From: M55B111 sp964614065
GTDB taxonomy: Bacteria > Bipolaricaulota > Bipolaricaulia > M55B111
Direction: 5' to 3'
Length of the DNA: 6,091 nucleotides
Assembly: GCA_964614065.1 (NCBI GenBank)
Contig: CAZTJJ010000105.1
Coordinates: forward strand, 1 to 6,091
Of this stretch, positions 1 to 3,600 are shown piece after piece (positions within the stretch are counted from its first letter, which is position 1; every line of letters begins with the position of its first letter). The notes below the pieces were generated by a model, which saw only the letters and a program-made list of their open reading frames with translations, ran no database searches and was not told the origin of the DNA. A program made the translations under genes and the position numbers.

Positions 1-273
1 AGGGACGAAAACGGAGACGGCAAGCGGAACGAGGGAGAGGCTGGTCTGTCCGGGATCCCCGTTGCCTTATCGGATGTTGAGGTTTCCAGGACCGATAAAA
101 AAGGGCAGGTTCTTTTTAGGGGAATCGAACCGGGAAACTATCCGATATCTATACCTGAGAAAGGTATAAGCAAACTGAATGAGTTAAATCTCGTTGTCTC
201 CAAGGCAAAACAAGAGGTTAAGCTTGAGGGAAAAGAAATTTTGACGGTTTTATTTCCCGCTTCCAATAAGTGG
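1..273 (+). repeat. SdrD_B-like unit 1 (partial at its N-terminus)
   Basis: Residues 1-91 of the upstream protein. The usual leading strand (V-x-G-x-V-F-x-D) is cut off by the window start. The acidic loop at residues 2-13 has canonical EF-hand-like ligand spacing (D2, N4, D6, G7, N10, E13). The sandwich signature is RTDKKGQVLFRGIEPGNY at residues 30-47. It aligns to unit 2 with an offset of about 99 residues. Confidence 0.8.
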
Positions 274-585
274 GGCCAGGTAAACGGTTTAGTATTTGAT
301 GATTCGAATGAGAACGGTAAAAGGGACGAAGGGGAAAAAGGAATAGCCAACCTGCAGCTTACCCTGGACGGGCAGAAGAAAACATCGACCGACTCCTCCG
401 GCCAATTCCAGTTTAAAGAAATCCCACCCGGCGACCATACCCTGCTGGTTAAAGCAGAATCCGGACAGACCAGGACCGTAAACTTTTCCCTGCAAACGGG
501 GGATTCTGCTTCGCTGGAGATTCCCTGGGTTAGAAAAAGTGGCGGGTTTTTAAATGTTGAAATCGGAAACGAAGGAGGCGAATGA
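1..585 (+). CDS. SdrD_B-type repeat surface protein, C-terminal part (5' end outside window)
   Basis: The frame is open from base 1 to the TGA at 583-585, giving 194 visible residues; the true start lies upstream. Two tandem units about 99 residues apart are visible. Each opens with an EF-hand-like loop: DENGDGKRNEGE at residues 2-13 and DSNENGKRDEGE at 101-112. In both, Asp/Asn fall at positions 1, 3, 5 and 9, Gly at 6 and Glu at 12. Each loop is followed by a short beta-rich stretch ending in T-D-x-x-G-x-hydrophobic-x-F then I-x-P-G (residues 31-44 and 130-144). This is the SdrD_B / carboxypeptidase-regulatory-like pattern found in large surface proteins, where such loops bind calcium. No sortase motif, membrane segment or charged tail follows; the protein ends softly in GNEGGE. 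It is therefore anchored elsewhere or freely secreted. Role as a stalk or adhesin component is inferred. It probably shares an operon with the giant gene that starts 10 bases downstream. A TTG at 241 could be read as a start but splits the repeats, so I reject it. Confidence 0.9.
   Translation, partial: RDENGDGKRNEGEAGLSGIPVALSDVEVSRTDKKGQVLFRGIEPGNYPISIPEKGISKLNELNLVVSKAKQEVKLEGKEILTVLFPASNKWGQVNGLVFDDSNENGKRDEGEKGIANLQLTLDGQKKTSTDSSGQFQFKEIPPGDHTLLVKAESGQTRTVNFSLQTGDSASLEIPWVRKSGGFLNVEIGNEGGE
274..582 (+). repeat. SdrD_B-like unit 2 and C-terminal tail
   Basis: Residues 92-194. The leading strand GQVNGLVFDD (92-101) runs into the loop D101, N103, N105, G106, D109, E112, then the sandwich core STDSSGQFQF (129-138) and IPPGDH (141-146). 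The last 14 residues (SGGFLNVEI... to the stop) resemble the first strand of a further unit (compare WGQVNGLVF at 91-99), but the stop codon comes before any acidic loop. Confidence 0.8.
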
Positions 586-591
586 AGGGGG
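586..591 (+). promoter_or_regulatory. Shine-Dalgarno-like site AGGGGG for the giant gene
   Basis: AGGGGG lies four bases (TAGT) before the ATG at 596 and can pair with the 16S 3' end using one G-U pair. A better match to consensus, AAGGAGG at 572-578, sits inside the end of the upstream gene. It is 17 bases from ATG 596 (too far) and only 3 bases from an ATG at 582 (rather close). The upstream stop at 583-585 is 10 bases before ATG 596, so translational coupling is plausible. Confidence 0.5.
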
Positions 592-595
592 TAGT

Positions 596-682
596 ATGGC
601 CAGAGAAAGCAGGATAGTCGTTTTTCTTTTGATATTTGCTTTACCATGGTTTTTTCTGTTTAGCACGACTCAGGGACAGGGT
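596..682 (+). other. Signal peptide coding segment
   Basis: Residues 1-29. The positively charged start (R3, R6) is followed by 16 mostly hydrophobic residues (I7-F22, with P17 and W18 inside). A small, polar stretch STTQGQG (23-29) then leads into the first module. Cleavage is most likely somewhere in 23-29; no Ala-x-Ala site makes the exact bond clear. This places the whole protein outside the cytoplasmic membrane. Confidence 0.85.
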
Positions 683-3600
683 ACAGGGGTAACGGGACCC
701 GAGGAGATGAATCAATGCGGTCAGGCAACCTTTACGATAACTATAGAGAATCCGAGCAGCTCGACGAAAGACGCCTGCGATATAGTAATAACGAATACTA
801 TGCCCAACCAGGACTTCTCTTACGTAGGTGGCACATCTACCCTTACCGATCATGACGGAAACACATACGGTCAGGACCCAAATCAAAGCGGCCAGGACCT
901 GACCTGGAACGTCGACGATATCATAAATTCCGATTATGAACTCCCCCCCGGAAGCTCTCTGACAGTGGAGTTCGATTTGGCTACTAGCTGCGATGCAGTT
1001 TCCGGAACGGATCAGGTTACTGTCGATTATGCGGACTGTGCGGACCCCGACTCCACCTTTCAGGATACTGATTCAACTTCTATCGAGGTAAATCCGGGAG
1101 CAGTAACCGTCAGCAAATCCCCTTCAGTCATTTCCGCTGCCGTTGGAGACGAAGTAACCTGGACTGTTACCGTGGAGAGTACCGGTCAGGGGGCCGTTAA
1201 AAACGTGGCCCTGAGCGATGTTCTCGGAGATGGATTGAGTTACATTTCTTCGACTCCTTCGGGTTCAAATAGTGGGGCTACAACCACCTGGGACTTTGGT
1301 TCCTTGAACCCGGGTGAGACTGCTTCCGCGGATATTACAGCTGAAGTAACGTCCTGTCAGAATCTGGAAAATAACGCCGACGTCAGCTGGGGGTGTGGGG
1401 GGAGTACATGTCAGGATACGTCCGTCGGTGGAGGTACGGCAACCGCTTCCGTCCAGCTCCTTTCGAAGGAACCACTGCTCGACTATTCACCGCCCGATAT
1501 CGCTATTCCTTACTGTTCCGGTGGTACTACCGTAAACATGCCAATAACAAACAACGGCGAGGGTACGGCATATAGCCCGGAAATAATTGTTGATATGGGA
1601 CCTTTAACTGTGTCCAACGTACAGGGAGGAGCAAGCTATGATGGCTCCAAATTCACAGGTATCCCCGATCTGGCTTCGGGAGAAACCTTTGACCTTACCT
1701 TTGACGTCGCGTATGCCTCCTGGTGCGGGGATAACCCTTCTGAAAATCTAGTCTACCAGACTTATTACCAGAACGGTTGCGGCGAGGAATTTCGTCCCCC
1801 TGCCAAGCTTGGAAATTACTCACTGTCCGATTCCACGCCTTCATTGAGTGTCTCTAAGTCCGGCCCGGAAGAGGTCCGACTTGAAGAAACCATCGACTAT
1901 ACCGTTTCGTCAAGCTTTTCCGGCCCGATCTCCTGCGGCGACGATGGAAGCACGGGAGTAGTAACTGTTACGGACACCGTACCGGACGGTTTTGGCGTCT
2001 CCGACGCTGACGGTGGTGAACTTGGTACCGGTCCCGACGGGGGAACTACAATTACGTGGACTTACGATCCGTCCGTCAATACTTCCATCAATAAGACAAT
2101 TACCCTTCAGGCACCGGGGACGGATCAGTGTGATTTCTGTGGAACTTCCGTCACAAATTCAGTTCAGGCCGAGGTGACCGATTGCTGTAGCTGTGAACTA
2201 ACGGCTTCCGCGGCCGCTTCTACGGCAATTGAGTGTGAAGAAGTAGTCGAATCCGCAGAAAAGACTGCGACACCGGCAACGGGAGTAAAGTGTGGGGAGG
2301 CCATAACCTATACTAATACTTTTACTTTCCCGGATGATCAGGAATTAGAAGGGATCAGCTTTGACGAGCTTGTTTTTACGGAAGGAGTGGAAAATTACCA
2401 GCAATACGAGGGAAATCTTTCCGTAACTGTAAACGGAAGTACTGTAACGGCCAATTCAGTTACCGACAACACTCCATCGGGTAGCCTGGTTATATCAGAT
2501 CTTGACAGCGACGAATCTATTAGTGGCTCTACGCTGGAATATACTTACGACATGGCTTTCACGGAGCAATCAAATCCCGATCCTCCCTGCGGTGGGGCTT
2601 ATGGTTTTAACTCCTGGTCCACTTTAAACCTCGGTGGTGACGCGCCTACTGGAGCCTGCCAGGAGGAGATCAGCGAAACCACCCAGGTAACGACTGAGCC
2701 TCCGGCCATGGATGTTGGGGTCACCGGACTTTCCTCTTTGGTCGATAAATGTGGGCGGCAGGATATTTCCCTCAATCTGACAAAGACTTCGAGTACTGCC
2801 AGCCCTCGTGACGTCCGAGTAGTGCTCGGGAATTCCAATTACTGGGTCGTTGATCAGTCTTCCATAAGTTGTACCGGTGTGACGCCCTCAAACTGCACTT
2901 CGCCCGATACGTTAGGGTCCGGATATCAATGGACGTTCGACGACGGGTTCACCACGGGGGACTCCGCCACTATCGAGATGACGGTCCAGAAGAAATGCGA
3001 TGGAGGCAAGGAGCTAACTGCCACGTCTTACTTTGACGATAAATGTACGGACGACTCCGAATACGGGGATACCTGCTCGGTTTCGACGACCAGTTCCCCC
3101 GATTTAATTACGAGCGGCAGTATCTTTATCAGTAAAACACCCGAAACTATATTCGCCACCGAAGACCAGGTTACCTGGACTATATACGTAACCAACAGCG
3201 GCGACGGTAATGCTTACAACGTTTGGGTCGACGACAGCCTGGGAAGCGGTTTGAGTTACGCCAGTTCTACCGTTTCGGGCACTGGGGTTTCGACGACCGA
3301 GGGCCAGGACCACAACGGTAACGCCATAGACGGGGTTTCCTGGGAGATCGATCAAATGGCTCCCGGAGAAACCAGAGAGATTACGTTGACCGCTAATCTC
3401 GTGGGCTGTACCGGGCTTTTGGATCAGGTTAGTTCTAATTGGGGCTGTCAGGGGGGAGATTGTCAAATCTCGGTGGATGATAGCTCGACGGTAAAGGTTC
3501 CACCTCCCAATCTGGTCAATACTTCCTCCACCAATTCCCCTATAGACGCCTGCGGCCAGCAAAAGGCCACGGTAAGGTTAAAAAATTCCGGTCAGAGTAC

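Noticed and set aside
241..585. TTG at 241 as the start of a small separate gene
   Set aside because: The same frame is open back to base 1 and contains a full acidic loop and sandwich of the same family upstream. There is no ribosome-binding site before 241.
1..585. Dockerin (cellulosome) domain in the upstream protein
   Set aside because: The loops resemble dockerin calcium loops, but only one occurs per unit of about 99 residues and each is followed by a beta-sandwich signature. That is the SdrD_B arrangement, not the paired loop-helix of dockerin.
586..595. Terminator or promoter between the two genes
   Set aside because: Ten bases are too few for either, and no hairpin or -10/-35 pair is visible around the junction.
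138..647. A minus-strand open frame of 169 codons across the junction of the two genes
   Set aside because: It lies opposite two convincing genes. Its translation is low-complexity, Ser/Pro/Phe-rich and shows no domain pattern. It is a shadow of the codon bias on the plus strand.
943..949. Run of seven C bases as a phase-variation tract
   Set aside because: Seven is short for slippage switching, the frame is intact, and the tract simply encodes Pro-Pro in a conserved LPPG turn.
2129..2194. Zinc-finger or iron-sulfur site at the CxxC / CCxC cluster
   Set aside because: The protein has a signal peptide and the cysteines sit among extracellular beta modules, so disulfides are far more likely. 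No histidine ligands are nearby.
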